The position numbers and the translations under genes were made by a program. Under the pieces are notes generated by a model. It saw only the letters and a program-made list of their open reading frames with translations. It ran no database searches and had not been told where the DNA came from. From positions 1 through 17,631 of the forward strand of contig JAQTRT010000026.1 in the NCBI GenBank assembly GCA_028711675.1: DNA of 17,631 nt. Reading direction: 5' to 3'. The DNA is from a bacterium (lineage in GTDB: Bacteria > Spirochaetota > JAHITG01). Of this stretch, positions 1-7,688 are shown piece after piece. Position 1 is the first letter of the stretch, and each line of letters starts with the position of its first letter.

Positions 1-223
1 CTTCAGGAACGACGAAATGACCATTGTGAAAAAAGTGGTAGAGACCAAGGCCGTGATCGGCAAGTTCGAAGGGGAACTGAGGATGAAGCATATCGAACGG
101 CTCCACAGGGGCCTTTCAGAGAGCATGCAAACCTCATCAATCCATTTCGACCTCATCGACCAGTATAAAAGGATCAACTCAAACATCGTAGGCATCGGGT
201 ATGTGATCCTGGGCCAGCTGTAG
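1..223 (+). CDS. Na/Pi cotransporter family protein, C-terminal fragment (PhoU-like tail)
   Basis: Partial gene: the reading frame is open from base 2 and ends at TAG 221-223, so only about 73 C-terminal residues are visible. The pattern (charged helix, then SMQTSSIHFDLIDQYKRINS, then a hydrophobic end) resembles the PhoU-like helical tail of bacterial Na+/phosphate cotransporters of the NptA/YjbB type, where an 'E(S/T)SS.H.D...DLKRINSHI' segment is common. The membrane part would lie upstream of the window. In such proteins the tail is cytoplasmic and thought to regulate transport. rsmD follows on the same strand after a 34-base gap, so the two may be co-transcribed. A stand-alone PhoU protein is possible, since the membrane domain cannot be seen. 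Confidence 0.6.
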   Translation, partial: FRNDEMTIVKKVVETKAVIGKFEGELRMKHIERLHRGLSESMQTSSIHFDLIDQYKRINSNIVGIGYVILGQL

Positions 224-257
224 AAGAAGGCTTTACCCGGTTATCGGTATTCCAACC

Positions 258-830
258 ATGAAAATCCGGATCATAACAGGCGATCTAAAGCACAAGAACT
301 TATTTGCACCCACAGGAAAACACAAGATCCGTTCCACAACAAGCCTGGTGAAAAAAGCCGTGATCGATATTTTCCAGCGGAAAATAGAGGACTCCTCTGT
401 CCTGGACCTGTTCGCGGGCATAGGCAATGTAGGGATCGAGTTCCTGAGCAACCGCGCGAAAAAAGCCGTCTTTATCGAGATGAATTTCCATAATGCCGCC
501 ATCATCAGAAGGAACCTGGAAGAACTGAAGTTCCCGGAAGAAAAATATTCTGTCATCAACGACACGGCCGAGAAAGGCCTGGCCCGGCTCCATGAACAGT
601 TCGATTTCATCTTCATGGACCCGCCGTACAGACAGAACATGGTCAGGGACATACTGGCCCGGATCTCGGACCTTGATATCATCCATGGGGACACTGTCAT
701 CATTGCCGAACACTCGCAGCAGGAGAAACCGGAAGAAAGGATCGGCCGCCTCTTCCGCACAGACTCGCGGAAATACGGCTCCACGATACTGGACTTCTAT
801 AAAAAGCAGAGCATTACTTCGGACGGATGA
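258..830 (+). CDS. rsmD: 16S rRNA (guanine-966-N2)-methyltransferase RsmD
   Basis: 190-residue SAM-dependent methyltransferase expected to methylate G966 of 16S rRNA on the small ribosomal subunit. The N-terminus (KIRIITGDLKHKNL) matches the family's opening 'mRIIaGkyrGr.L'. The SAM-binding motif I is DLFAGIGNVGIE at residues 50-61, and the catalytic DPPY motif is at 121-124. The length is normal for RsmD (about 180-200). A small oddity is IRSTTSLVKKA (24-34) where the family usually has 'lRPTtdrvreA'. ATG 258 was chosen because the conserved N-terminus starts there. The only purine-rich stretch upstream (222-230) is too distant to be a good ribosome-binding site. The last 17 bases overlap, tail to tail, the end of the minus-strand gene at 814. 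Confidence 0.9.
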   Translation: MKIRIITGDLKHKNLFAPTGKHKIRSTTSLVKKAVIDIFQRKIEDSSVLDLFAGIGNVGIEFLSNRAKKAVFIEMNFHNAAIIRRNLEELKFPEEKYSVINDTAEKGLARLHEQFDFIFMDPPYRQNMVRDILARISDLDIIHGDTVIIAEHSQQEKPEERIGRLFRTDSRKYGSTILDFYKKQSITSDG

Positions 831-1287
831 TCCTGTACACCCGGGAAAGGTCATGGTCCCGGAATTTACCCGGTTCCTTTCTGTTCATACCGGCGTAATC
901 AAGGGTCTTCGCGATCTTCCTCTCTTTATCCACCCAGCTGACAAAGAGCCCGCTGTGCTCCACCGAATTAAATTCAAGATTGATATGCATAAACCAGTCC
1001 CCGGGCTGGATGAGATCAATATCGGCATACGGGCCTTTCTTAGGTGAAGTAAAAACGGTCTTCCGCAGTTTAGGAGGATATCCCGCGCGGGTATAGGCCG
1101 CGTTGATGAAGTCGTAACAGCTCCCGACAATGATGACCTTTTCCACGAACGCCATTTGATACGCAGTCCATAAAACGGTATTTCCTGCTGTATTGGTCGA
1201 TTCCTCGGCTGCCAGAGGAGCGGCAGCCAGGGACAGGAGCAGACAGACGGAAAGATATACCGATTGCAACCGGGACAGGTTTATCAT
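814..1287 (-). CDS. small exported NlpC/P60-like (papain-fold) protein
   Basis: 157 residues. Residues 1-27 form a signal peptide (hydrophobic stretch 9-24, then an AAPLAA cleavage region), so the protein should be exported. The body recalls the NlpC/P60-CHAP superfamily: GSCYDFINAAYTRAGY with a candidate nucleophile Cys57, LIQPGDWFMH at 92-101 in the place of the common 'l.pGDlvff', and EHSGLFVSW with a candidate His111. Such enzymes usually cut peptidoglycan peptides, but no substrate-specific feature is visible and the catalytic assignment is inference. ATG 1287 was chosen because AAGGAG lies 7 bases upstream and the signal peptide begins there; a longer reading to 1326 would put 13 extra residues before it. 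It starts 11 bases after the propeller gene and is the last gene of the minus-strand run. Confidence 0.6.
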   Translation of the reverse strand: MINLSRLQSVYLSVCLLLSLAAAPLAAEESTNTAGNTVLWTAYQMAFVEKVIIVGSCYDFINAAYTRAGYPPKLRKTVFTSPKKGPYADIDLIQPGDWFMHINLEFNSVEHSGLFVSWVDKERKIAKTLDYAGMNRKEPGKFRDHDLSRVYRIIRPK

Positions 1288-1294
1288 GTTCAAA

Positions 1295-1300
1295 CTCCTT
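1295..1300 (-). promoter_or_regulatory. ribosome binding site deciding the start of the NlpC-like gene
   Basis: AAGGAG on the minus strand, 7 bases before ATG 1287 and overlapping the TAA stop of the propeller gene (1299-1301). It supports the shorter start over the ATG at 1326. Confidence 0.7.
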
Positions 1301-3371
1301 ACTTTATCGGGACATTCCGCGTGCATATATTGCCCGAAGCATCCTCGACACTGATGATCACGATGCCGGAATCCAAGGTATATTCAAAATGAAAGCTCTC
1401 GCGGACCGTGTCAAAGATCATGTCATCCGGGAATATATTGGTCCAGTCCTTGGTATCGGCTGAAAACGAGATCCTGGATATGATGGAAAGGCTGTCCCTG
1501 ACCTTACCTTCGATCACATATGTATCCTTATCCTTCTTGGTGCATTTCACCTCGATCTCGGGAGGCGTATTATCGATGATATAGGCTTTGGAGACCATTT
1601 CGCCTGTCAGGCTGTTCCCGGTGCTGTTGGACGGAAGGTCATCGGCCGTGATCTTGAAATAATAGATACCGTCCGGCAGGATACGCGTATCGAATTTATA
1701 ATTTTTTTCCTTGATTTTCTCCGCGAGCAGGATCCATTCCGAACCGTTCTTCCGCCTGGCATGGACGGAACAGGCCAGTTCGTCGTTATCCTGGTCTTTG
1801 GCTTCCCAGGAGAGCCCCAGTTCGAAATTCTTCAGATCGAACTTATAAGTCTTGTCCTTTTTCTCATCGACCTTGGTGCCTGTCCGGCTGTCCGAAAATT
1901 TTATGGAAAGTACATCCGGTCTCCTGTTCTTGATCAGATAAGGGATACGGACGGAATTGACCTCGGCCGTATTCTTTTCGTTTTTGGAAGAGATATTGAT
2001 CCTGAACTGAAGGAAGCGGGCTGAGGGAGACTGGATGGCCGAACCGTTCTCATCCGTATACAGCCCCGACCAGTCGCTCCAGGTGTCATCCGCGATCTCC
2101 ACGTTCCCGCTCCTGGTCTGGAGGGATACGGAACTGTCCCCGGCTTTTTTTATATCCCACTGAATGTTGCCCCACAGCGCCCAGCCCGTGGCATCCAGGA
2201 CATCCGAGACATAGTTGCCGTCTTCCGCATAATAGGAATCAACAAAATACAGGTTGCCGATGTTGCCGGTCCCCAGAAGGATCTGCCCGTTCTTCAGCCG
2301 TGTGAAACAAAGGATCTGCTGGTCGTCCACCTGGCCGATCTTCTCCACTTTTCTGTCCCGGTAACGGTAAATCACTCCGTTATCCCCGCTCCCGATATAC
2401 AGGTCTCCCCTGTCTCCCAGAAGGCTGAGGAAAACGGAATCCTGTGATTCCATGATCTTATTCACATACTCGTCCTCTTTGATCTCATAGACCGTGTTCA
2501 TGACCGGTGATATCTTCTTGAACTGGTCCGTGTCGCCGAACATGTTCTTGTTCTGGCTCTGGGTCTGCTGAGGTTTCTGGTTCTGGTCCAACTTATCCTG
2601 TTTGTCCAGTTTGATCAGCTTGGACTCCTTATCCGATGTTCCGGCATAGATGATGCCGTCATGAAGAATCACGGAGTGGACTTCGCTCTGGCTGATCTGA
2701 TAGACAACTTTTAAAGACCCGTCCGGCTTTAATTTATAGACCGCGCCTTTTTCCGACGTTCCCAGATAGATATTTTCCTTATTATCCGATGCAATGGACG
2801 TGATATAGCTCTCTTTGGTCAGGGCTTTTTCCTTTAACTCCTTTGTTTTCAGGTTCAGTTCATAAAGCACACCCGGAGGGCCTGTAGCGATGAGGATATT
2901 CCCTCTGTAAAACTGCATATCCCAGATGGACTCATCTTTTAAAACATAAAAGACCTCGCCCTTGCCGCCGGGACTGACCTTGTACACGATCCCCTTGGTC
3001 AGGGTCACGATATAAAGCGTATTATCCGGAGCGATAAGGATCCGGAACGCCGCCACCGATCCTGTTTCAAAGAATTTGGAAAGTTTATTGTTCTTATCCA
3101 TTTTATAAACGATACCGTCATTCCCCGTAGCCAGGTATACGTTCCCCGCGCTGTCCTCCTTGATATCCCAGACGAAAACAGCATCCATACCGGAGACCTT
3201 CTTCAGCTTCGAACTCAGGGCGATAACGCCATCCTCGTTCAGTTTCAGGTTGTTCAGTTTCCCCTTATTGAACGCCTGGTAATTGTCCAGGGTCCAGTAA
3301 AAGGTCCCGGCTGAAAAAGCGGGTATGATACAGACCATCATCAAGACCAGCAGGCAAATGCACTTTTTCAT
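1299..3371 (-). CDS. exported seven-repeat beta-propeller protein with C-terminal beta domains
   Basis: 690 residues with a signal peptide at about 1-21 (KK, hydrophobic core, PAFSA). Seven repeats of about 40 residues of the form '(I/L)Y(L/I)GTG..G.(V/L)Y(K/R)' lie near 78, 118, 158, 200, 240, 323 and 363, which suggests a seven-bladed propeller. A Gln/Asn/Lys-rich segment (about 256-285) sits between repeats 5 and 6. Residues about 388-480 form a domain with QTRSGNVEIADDTWSDWS and SPSARFLQFR, a pattern often found after such propellers and resembling carbohydrate- or surface-binding beta-sandwiches. The rest looks Ig/FN3-like (NTPPEIEV near the end). It probably acts at the cell surface or in the periplasm; no enzymatic motif is visible. 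ATG 3371 has GAGAGGAG just upstream and begins the signal peptide, so it is preferred to the in-frame ATGs at 3389 and 3407. Confidence 0.75.
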   Translation of the reverse strand: MKKCICLLVLMMVCIIPAFSAGTFYWTLDNYQAFNKGKLNNLKLNEDGVIALSSKLKKVSGMDAVFVWDIKEDSAGNVYLATGNDGIVYKMDKNNKLSKFFETGSVAAFRILIAPDNTLYIVTLTKGIVYKVSPGGKGEVFYVLKDESIWDMQFYRGNILIATGPPGVLYELNLKTKELKEKALTKESYITSIASDNKENIYLGTSEKGAVYKLKPDGSLKVVYQISQSEVHSVILHDGIIYAGTSDKESKLIKLDKQDKLDQNQKPQQTQSQNKNMFGDTDQFKKISPVMNTVYEIKEDEYVNKIMESQDSVFLSLLGDRGDLYIGSGDNGVIYRYRDRKVEKIGQVDDQQILCFTRLKNGQILLGTGNIGNLYFVDSYYAEDGNYVSDVLDATGWALWGNIQWDIKKAGDSSVSLQTRSGNVEIADDTWSDWSGLYTDENGSAIQSPSARFLQFRINISSKNEKNTAEVNSVRIPYLIKNRRPDVLSIKFSDSRTGTKVDEKKDKTYKFDLKNFELGLSWEAKDQDNDELACSVHARRKNGSEWILLAEKIKEKNYKFDTRILPDGIYYFKITADDLPSNSTGNSLTGEMVSKAYIIDNTPPEIEVKCTKKDKDTYVIEGKVRDSLSIISRISFSADTKDWTNIFPDDMIFDTVRESFHFEYTLDSGIVIISVEDASGNICTRNVPIK

Positions 3372-3374
3372 AAT

Positions 3375-3382
3375 CTCCTCTC
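3375..3382 (-). promoter_or_regulatory. ribosome binding site of the propeller gene
   Basis: GAGAGGAG directly upstream of ATG 3371 on the minus strand. With the signal peptide that begins at this ATG, it decides the start against the in-frame ATGs at 3389 and 3407. Confidence 0.6.
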
Positions 3383-3414
3383 TTATCATTAAAAAATAAT
3401 TGCTCATTCAGAGA

Positions 3415-3532
3415 CGGATCAGGATATTCTGACAGGATTAACAGGATTTAATTTTATATTTCAATAATAAAAAAATTTTCTTAATCCTGTGAATCCTGTC
3501 TATAAATCTTTCCCTTTACTTTTCATGATCCG
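3415..3532. repeat. nested inverted repeat (possible small interspersed element)
   Basis: In the 177-base gap 3372-3548, the inner arms 3431-3448 (GACAGGATTAACAGGATT) and 3483-3500 (AATCCTGTGAATCCTGTC) are inverted copies with one mismatch in 18, around a 34-base AT-rich centre. Each arm itself contains two copies of ACAGGATT. Outer arms 3415-3424 and 3523-3532 (CGGATC...GATCCG) match at 9 of 10 positions. There is no T-tract after either side, so it does not look like a simple intrinsic terminator. ACAGGATT-type direct/inverted repeats recur in intergenic regions of several bacterial genomes as small non-coding elements; that this is one is inference. I see no convincing promoter or small gene in the gap. 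Confidence 0.65.
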
Positions 3533-3548
3533 GCATTCCGCGGTCTTT

Positions 3549-5276
3549 CTACTCATTCGGATTCTTTATCTCGAGGGTGAGGGAACATGCTCCCACCACG
3601 ATATAATCGACAGGTATCTTGTTCTTGATCTGCATCAGGCTCCGGTCGCTGCTTGAATCGAGCGAATCTTGCAGTATGGAATAATAAGAACCGGGGAGCT
3701 TGTTCATGATCTCGCCGTTGATGACGACCCCTTTATCCTTGGTGACGCTCCACACAGCAAGGTCCGTGGCCCGGGGAAGGCTGTTATAGAGCCGGATGAG
3801 CTGTTCCAGGCTCTGCGGATTATATTTCTGGGGCGAGAGCAGATAATCCACATATTCCCTTTCCGGATCACTGGAAACGATAAGAGTGAACTTCTTATCC
3901 TCCAGGTTGGCCGGCAGCTGGATCGAGATATTCCTGTAAAACTCTTCGCCCCGGTACGGCTTCAGCTTTACTTTCAGCTCCACGGTCTCACCGGGATGGT
4001 ATGCCCGTTTGGGAGCTATGATCTTCTTGATCTCGGCCACATGGATCCTGCTCTTGATACCGATATCCGCTTTCACGTTCTCTATCCGCACATTCTCGAA
4101 TTTATTGTTCAGGAGATTGGCCAGGGGCGTCAGGAGGTACTGCATGGAATTCTTCAGGGAATCCGCAGTGGTCAGGCTGGACATGGTGTTGCTGATTTCA
4201 AGCTTCTTCCCTTTATCCAGCGTGATCTCAAAGGTGAAATCAAGAGTATTCTTCTCCTGGAAACTGCCCAGCATCTCCAGGGCGCTGTAGACGGCAATGG
4301 AGAGAAGGTTGGGCAGGTAATTATTATTACGGATGATATGATAATTATATTTACCGCGTGTATTGAAAAAATCATAATTAACCTGGACCGGCAGCATATC
4401 AGCCTGCTGGTTCAAGACACCGGCCACGCCTGCCAGCTGGTCCTGGTACGTACGGCCCACGATCTTCGTGGAGGTTCCCATCTTAAAGGAACGGTCCAGA
4501 CCCGGGATCACGGTATGGATGTACGCGTGCGCAAGGGGGCAATCCGAACCGCCGGAAAAATGCATGGGATGGCCGAAGACAAGGACCTTGTTCCCGTTCG
4601 TGTAGGTCACGGTACCTATACCGCTCAAGGTAAGGTCCCCGGTCATCAGGTAAATACCCACTGCAGATCCGGGTTCGAATTTCCTGGGTATCTCGAGCTG
4701 GTCGAAATTGGAATAACTATCTGCGGTCATGGGTATGAAGTTCATCTGCTCCAGCTCGTTCCGGTACAGGGAAACCAGGTTCTCCGAACCGTTTCCGATG
4801 ACAAGAGGGACTTTAATACTCCGAAGACCGTCCGATGAAGCGTATTGTTTCCCTTCCGGCGGCGGAACGTATCCGGAGGAAGTCCTGGTATCCTCTTTTT
4901 TTAAAATATCAAGCATATCTTCTATAGGCGTGATACCGGCCAGAGCTTCTTTCAGGAAAGAACCGGAAAAAGCAAGAGCGCCGATCAGCTTGTTATTGAT
5001 ATAAACAGGACTTCCGCTCATCCCTGCGATCACACCGGCCTTTTCAATATCCGGATGGCCGCTGATCCTGGCCCAGATCATGCCTGACCGGGGCCTTGTC
5101 TTCCTCGATACGGTGATGATCTCCACATCGAACCTTTCTATCTTGACGCCTTTAAAAACGCTCAGACCATATCCTTTCATACCCGGCCGGATATCTTTCA
5201 ACGGCATGATCTCCGTACCGGCCAGGACCGGTGTTCCCAGGAGCAGCAGGAAAGCGATTATCTTGACTCTTTTCAT
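3549..5276 (-). CDS. exported S55 (SpoIVB-like) peptidase-domain protein
   Basis: 575 residues with a signal peptide at 1-19 (KRVK, long Leu stretch, PVLAG). Residues about 28-125 carry the family segment GMKGYG...VFKG, then GVIAGMSGSPVYINNKLIGA. GMSGSP (85-90) is the signature of Peptidase_S55/SpoIVB, with Ser89 as candidate nucleophile. A second conserved block, VFGHPMHFSGGSD (234-245) and RSFKMGTSTKIVG (262-274), is typical of the SpoIVB-like proteins of non-sporulating diderm bacteria. The C-terminal half (about 300-575) is beta-rich and unrecognised. Because no PDZ is visible and no sporulation genes surround it, a role in envelope signalling or export quality control is only a guess. 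ATG 5276 begins the signal peptide; an AAAAGGA site lies about 11 bases upstream. It follows the HAD gene by 59 bases. Confidence 0.75.
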   Translation of the reverse strand: MKRVKIIAFLLLLGTPVLAGTEIMPLKDIRPGMKGYGLSVFKGVKIERFDVEIITVSRKTRPRSGMIWARISGHPDIEKAGVIAGMSGSPVYINNKLIGALAFSGSFLKEALAGITPIEDMLDILKKEDTRTSSGYVPPPEGKQYASSDGLRSIKVPLVIGNGSENLVSLYRNELEQMNFIPMTADSYSNFDQLEIPRKFEPGSAVGIYLMTGDLTLSGIGTVTYTNGNKVLVFGHPMHFSGGSDCPLAHAYIHTVIPGLDRSFKMGTSTKIVGRTYQDQLAGVAGVLNQQADMLPVQVNYDFFNTRGKYNYHIIRNNNYLPNLLSIAVYSALEMLGSFQEKNTLDFTFEITLDKGKKLEISNTMSSLTTADSLKNSMQYLLTPLANLLNNKFENVRIENVKADIGIKSRIHVAEIKKIIAPKRAYHPGETVELKVKLKPYRGEEFYRNISIQLPANLEDKKFTLIVSSDPEREYVDYLLSPQKYNPQSLEQLIRLYNSLPRATDLAVWSVTKDKGVVINGEIMNKLPGSYYSILQDSLDSSSDRSLMQIKNKIPVDYIVVGACSLTLEIKNPNE

Positions 5277-5335
5277 GGATGCATTATTCCTTTTGACTAA
5301 ATTGGGCGGAGCAGGACATTCCGTCATCCCATATG

Positions 5336-5902
5336 CTACAGGCCGCTCAGGACCTCTTTCCAGCCTGAAACCCGTTCCATGTTCTCCTTTTTTATAGCAG
5401 ACTGGTTCCAGGGATAGTCGAACAGATAGACCTTCATGCCTTCATTGACAAAATGAAGGGCATTCTCCAGCTTATCCTCTATAACGGCGTTCAGCAAGAT
5501 ATTATTCTGGAGCACTCTCGATAATTTGGATTCATTCTCCGTCAGCATCAACAGTTCGTCATAATGGATCTTATTGTTGTTCAGCCACTCGATGGTGACC
5601 TCTTTCAGCTTCTCGTCCCTGGCTGTAATGATGATAATGGCATATTTATCCTTGAGATAATCGATACTGGTCTTGGCATTGCTGATAAGGGGGATCTCCA
5701 GCCAGAACCTGCCTGTATTGAAATACTCCCAGAATTCCATCATCTTCTCTTCTGTGATGCCCAGGATCTTTTCATAATAGAACTGGGTGATATCTTTCCG
5801 CTTTAAATTTAAATTATAATACTGATTGATATATTTCCGGAAAATCTTATCGCTGTCCCCTATAACGCCATCAATATCGATGCCAATGGCCTTTTTATAC
5901 AT
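5336..5902 (-). CDS. HAD-superfamily phosphatase, 5'(3')-deoxyribonucleotidase (NT5C)-like
   Basis: 188-residue cytoplasmic protein with HAD motifs in order: motif [10 protein letters not shown] with Asp9 and Asp11; motif [11 protein letters not shown] with Thr93 and Arg95; motif [11 protein letters not shown] with Glu142/Asp143. The long helical insert after motif I (about 20-70) matches the C1 cap of the NT5C-type 5'-nucleotidases, which remove phosphate from (deoxy)nucleoside monophosphates. Substrate specificity cannot be read from the sequence. Start 5902 was chosen because GGGAGGAG lies 7 bases upstream and the HAD motif follows at once. The first 8 bases overlap the end of glyA, so the two are probably translationally coupled. 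Another small-molecule HAD phosphatase is the main alternative. Confidence 0.75.
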   Translation of the reverse strand: MYKKAIGIDIDGVIGDSDKIFRKYINQYYNLNLKRKDITQFYYEKILGITEEKMMEFWEYFNTGRFWLEIPLISNAKTSIDYLKDKYAIIIITARDEKLKEVTIEWLNNNKIHYDELLMLTENESKLSRVLQNNILLNAVIEDKLENALHFVNEGMKVYLFDYPWNQSAIKKENMERVSGWKEVLSGL

Positions 5903-7157
5903 TCTGATACTCCTCCCGTCTCTCCTTGTACAGGGGGAATTTCTCACACAGCTTCAGGACCTGGTCCGAGACCTGTTTCAGCCTGCTCTCATCCTGGGGG
6001 TGGGCGATCACCTGGTCCATCAGGTCCGCAATGGTCTCCATTTCTTTTTCCTTCATTCCTCTTGTCGTGAGCGAAGGGGTCCCGATCCGGATACCGCTTG
6101 TAACAGCCGGCGGCTTGTCATCAAATGGGAGCATGTTCTTATTCACGATGATACCGGCTTTCTCCAGGCATATTTCAGCGTCCTTGCCTGTGACGTTCTT
6201 ATTCCGGAGATCAAGGAGCATCAGGTGATTGTCCGTACCTCCGGAAACAAGCTTGAACCCGTGCGCTGTCAGGGAACCCGAGAGAGCCTTGGCATTGAGA
6301 ACGATCTGCTTCTGGTACTGTTTGAACTCCGGAACCGATGCTTCCTTAAAAGCCACTGCTTTCGCCGCAATGACGTGCATCAGAGGGCCTCCCTGGATAC
6401 CGGGAAAGACCATCTTATCGATCTGTTTGGCATACATGGATTTACACAAGATCATGCCTCCCCGCGGCCCGCGCAGGGTTTTATGGGTGGTCGTTGTGAC
6501 GAAATCAGAGAACGGAATTGGAGAAGGGTGTTCTCCCGCTGCCACCAGACCTGCAATATGAGCCATATCGACCATCAGGAGGGCATTCACTTTTTTAGCT
6601 ATATCGGCGAACCGGGGAAAGTCTATGGTACGCGGATAAGCCGATGCTCCGGCCACGATCATCCGCGGTTCATGGAGCATGGCCAGCTTCTCTACTTCTT
6701 TGTAATTGATATATCCGGTCTCCTTATCCACGCCGTAGAAGACCACTTTATAGAATTTTCCGGAAAAATTAACAGGGCTGCCGTGGGTCAGATGGCCTCC
6801 GTGTGACAGGTTCATAGCAAGAATGGTATCGCCCGCGTTGATCGAGGAAAAATAAACCGCCATATTAGCCTGGGACCCGGAATGCGGCTGGACATTGACA
6901 TGTTCTGCCTGGAACAGGTCCTTGGCGCGCTGGACAGCCAGTTCTTCCGCCACATCCACAAACTCGCAGCCGCCGTAATACCGTTTATGGGGATACCCCT
7001 CCGCATATTTATTCGTCATGATACTGCCCTGGGCCTCCAGGACCGCCTCGGACACGAAATTTTCCGATGCGATCAGCTGAAGTTTTGTATGTTGTTTCAA
7101 GGTCTCGTTGTAAATGGCTTCGGCGATCTCTTTATCCGTTCTTTTTAAATTTTTCAT
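5895..7157 (-). CDS. glyA: serine hydroxymethyltransferase
   Basis: 420 residues, close to the 417 of the E. coli enzyme. Cytoplasmic PLP enzyme interconverting serine plus tetrahydrofolate with glycine plus 5,10-methylene-tetrahydrofolate, the main entry of one-carbon units for thymidylate, purines and methionine. Visible signatures are LIASENF (28-34), [15 protein letters not shown] (49-63), [11 protein letters not shown] (88-98), [10 protein letters not shown] (195-204, with Asp197 binding the PLP pyridine nitrogen) and [14 protein letters not shown] (221-234, with Lys226 as the PLP Schiff-base lysine). All family residues I can check are present. It starts 17 bases after the phosphatase gene, and its stop lies inside the start of the HAD gene. 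Phosphatase-glyA adjacency is also found in Firmicutes (ywlE-rpiB-ywlG-glyA), although rpiB is absent here. Confidence 0.97.
   Translation of the reverse strand: MKNLKRTDKEIAEAIYNETLKQHTKLQLIASENFVSEAVLEAQGSIMTNKYAEGYPHKRYYGGCEFVDVAEELAVQRAKDLFQAEHVNVQPHSGSQANMAVYFSSINAGDTILAMNLSHGGHLTHGSPVNFSGKFYKVVFYGVDKETGYINYKEVEKLAMLHEPRMIVAGASAYPRTIDFPRFADIAKKVNALLMVDMAHIAGLVAAGEHPSPIPFSDFVTTTTHKTLRGPRGGMILCKSMYAKQIDKMVFPGIQGGPLMHVIAAKAVAFKEASVPEFKQYQKQIVLNAKALSGSLTAHGFKLVSGGTDNHLMLLDLRNKNVTGKDAEICLEKAGIIVNKNMLPFDDKPPAVTSGIRIGTPSLTTRGMKEKEMETIADLMDQVIAHPQDESRLKQVSDQVLKLCEKFPLYKERREEYQNV
5910..5917 (-). promoter_or_regulatory. ribosome binding site of the HAD gene, inside glyA
   Basis: GGGAGGAG on the minus strand, 7 bases before ATG 5902 and within the last codons of glyA. 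It fixes the start of the HAD gene and makes reinitiation after glyA likely. Confidence 0.7.
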
Positions 7158-7174
7158 GGTTTATACCCTGTTTT

Positions 7175-7627
7175 TTAATTCTTTAACTGCTTAATCAATA
7201 TATCAATATATTTTTTAATTTCAAGAAAAGATTTTTCATAAGAGGAGAGGCTGTCTCCGGCCGGGTCCTTGATATCATACTCCTCCCTGTTGATCTCCGA
7301 AAGAAGAAAGATTTTATTACTGAACTCCGGATAATTTTCCAGGACATATTCTTTCTGCTTCTGCTCCATGAAATAAGCGTATTCCGAATCCCGGAGAAGA
7401 TCCCTGGTAAGGGCGGTGGAACGAAAACTCCCCGGCACCCGGACATGATACTGGTCAAGCGTATGGCTGGCATACTCCGAGATCCTGTTCTCTCCGCCGG
7501 CCATAATTCCCGCTGATTCCGCGTAAAAACCGATATTTTTAATGTTCCTGATCTGATCGTTGAAATATATTTCAGCCATGGGGCTCCGGCAGGTATTGCC
7601 TGTGCAAACGAACAGGATCATTTTCAT
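7175..7627 (-). CDS. low-molecular-weight phosphatase, YwlE-like (candidate protein-arginine phosphatase)
   Basis: 150 residues, a full-length member of the LMW-PTP fold. The P-loop is VCTGNTCRSPMAE with Cys8, Arg14 and Ser15 (CX5R), and the general acid is Asp121 in KDPAGDS. The residue after Asn in the loop is Thr12 (CTGNTCRS). Protein-tyrosine phosphatases of this fold usually have Ile there (C.GNICRS), and the Thr form is characteristic of the arginine phosphatase YwlE. Arginine-phosphatase activity is therefore a fair inference, but no arginine kinase (McsB) is in the window, and tyrosine phosphatase or an arsenate-reductase-like role remain possible. The ATG at 7627 has no Shine-Dalgarno sequence, and an in-frame ATG lies two codons later (7621). 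A 61-base gap with a possible promoter precedes it. Confidence 0.85.
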   Translation of the reverse strand: MKMILFVCTGNTCRSPMAEIYFNDQIRNIKNIGFYAESAGIMAGGENRISEYASHTLDQYHVRVPGSFRSTALTRDLLRDSEYAYFMEQKQKEYVLENYPEFSNKIFLLSEINREEYDIKDPAGDSLSSYEKSFLEIKKYIDILIKQLKN

Positions 7628-7635
7628 AATGAAAA

Positions 7636-7663
7636 AATTTACTCTATTTTATTCGCAAGTCAA
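7636..7663 (-). promoter_or_regulatory. possible sigma-70-type promoter before the phosphatase-glyA genes
   Basis: On the minus strand, TTGACT (7663-7658), a 16-base spacer, then TAAATT (7641-7636). The first box matches 5 of 6 consensus bases and the second 4 of 6. A start point about 7 bases later would fall only 2-3 bases before ATG 7627, so the transcript would be nearly leaderless, in keeping with the missing ribosome-binding site. The region is AT-rich, so chance similarity is possible. Confidence 0.35.
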
Positions 7664-7688
7664 TACTTATTATGCGGCCAGGGGAAGC

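Noticed and set aside
841..862. Hairpin CCGGGA...TCCCGG after rsmD as a terminator
   Set aside because: A 6-base stem and 10-base loop with no following T-run, located inside the coding region of the opposite-strand gene.
3669..4838. 389-codon open frame on the plus strand
   Set aside because: It lies wholly antisense to the S55-like gene, has no recognisable domain or signal, and is typical of a shadow frame in codon-biased DNA. The same applies to the long plus-strand frames at 5826-6806, 7968-8708, 11513-12013, 13751-14590 and 15515-16204.
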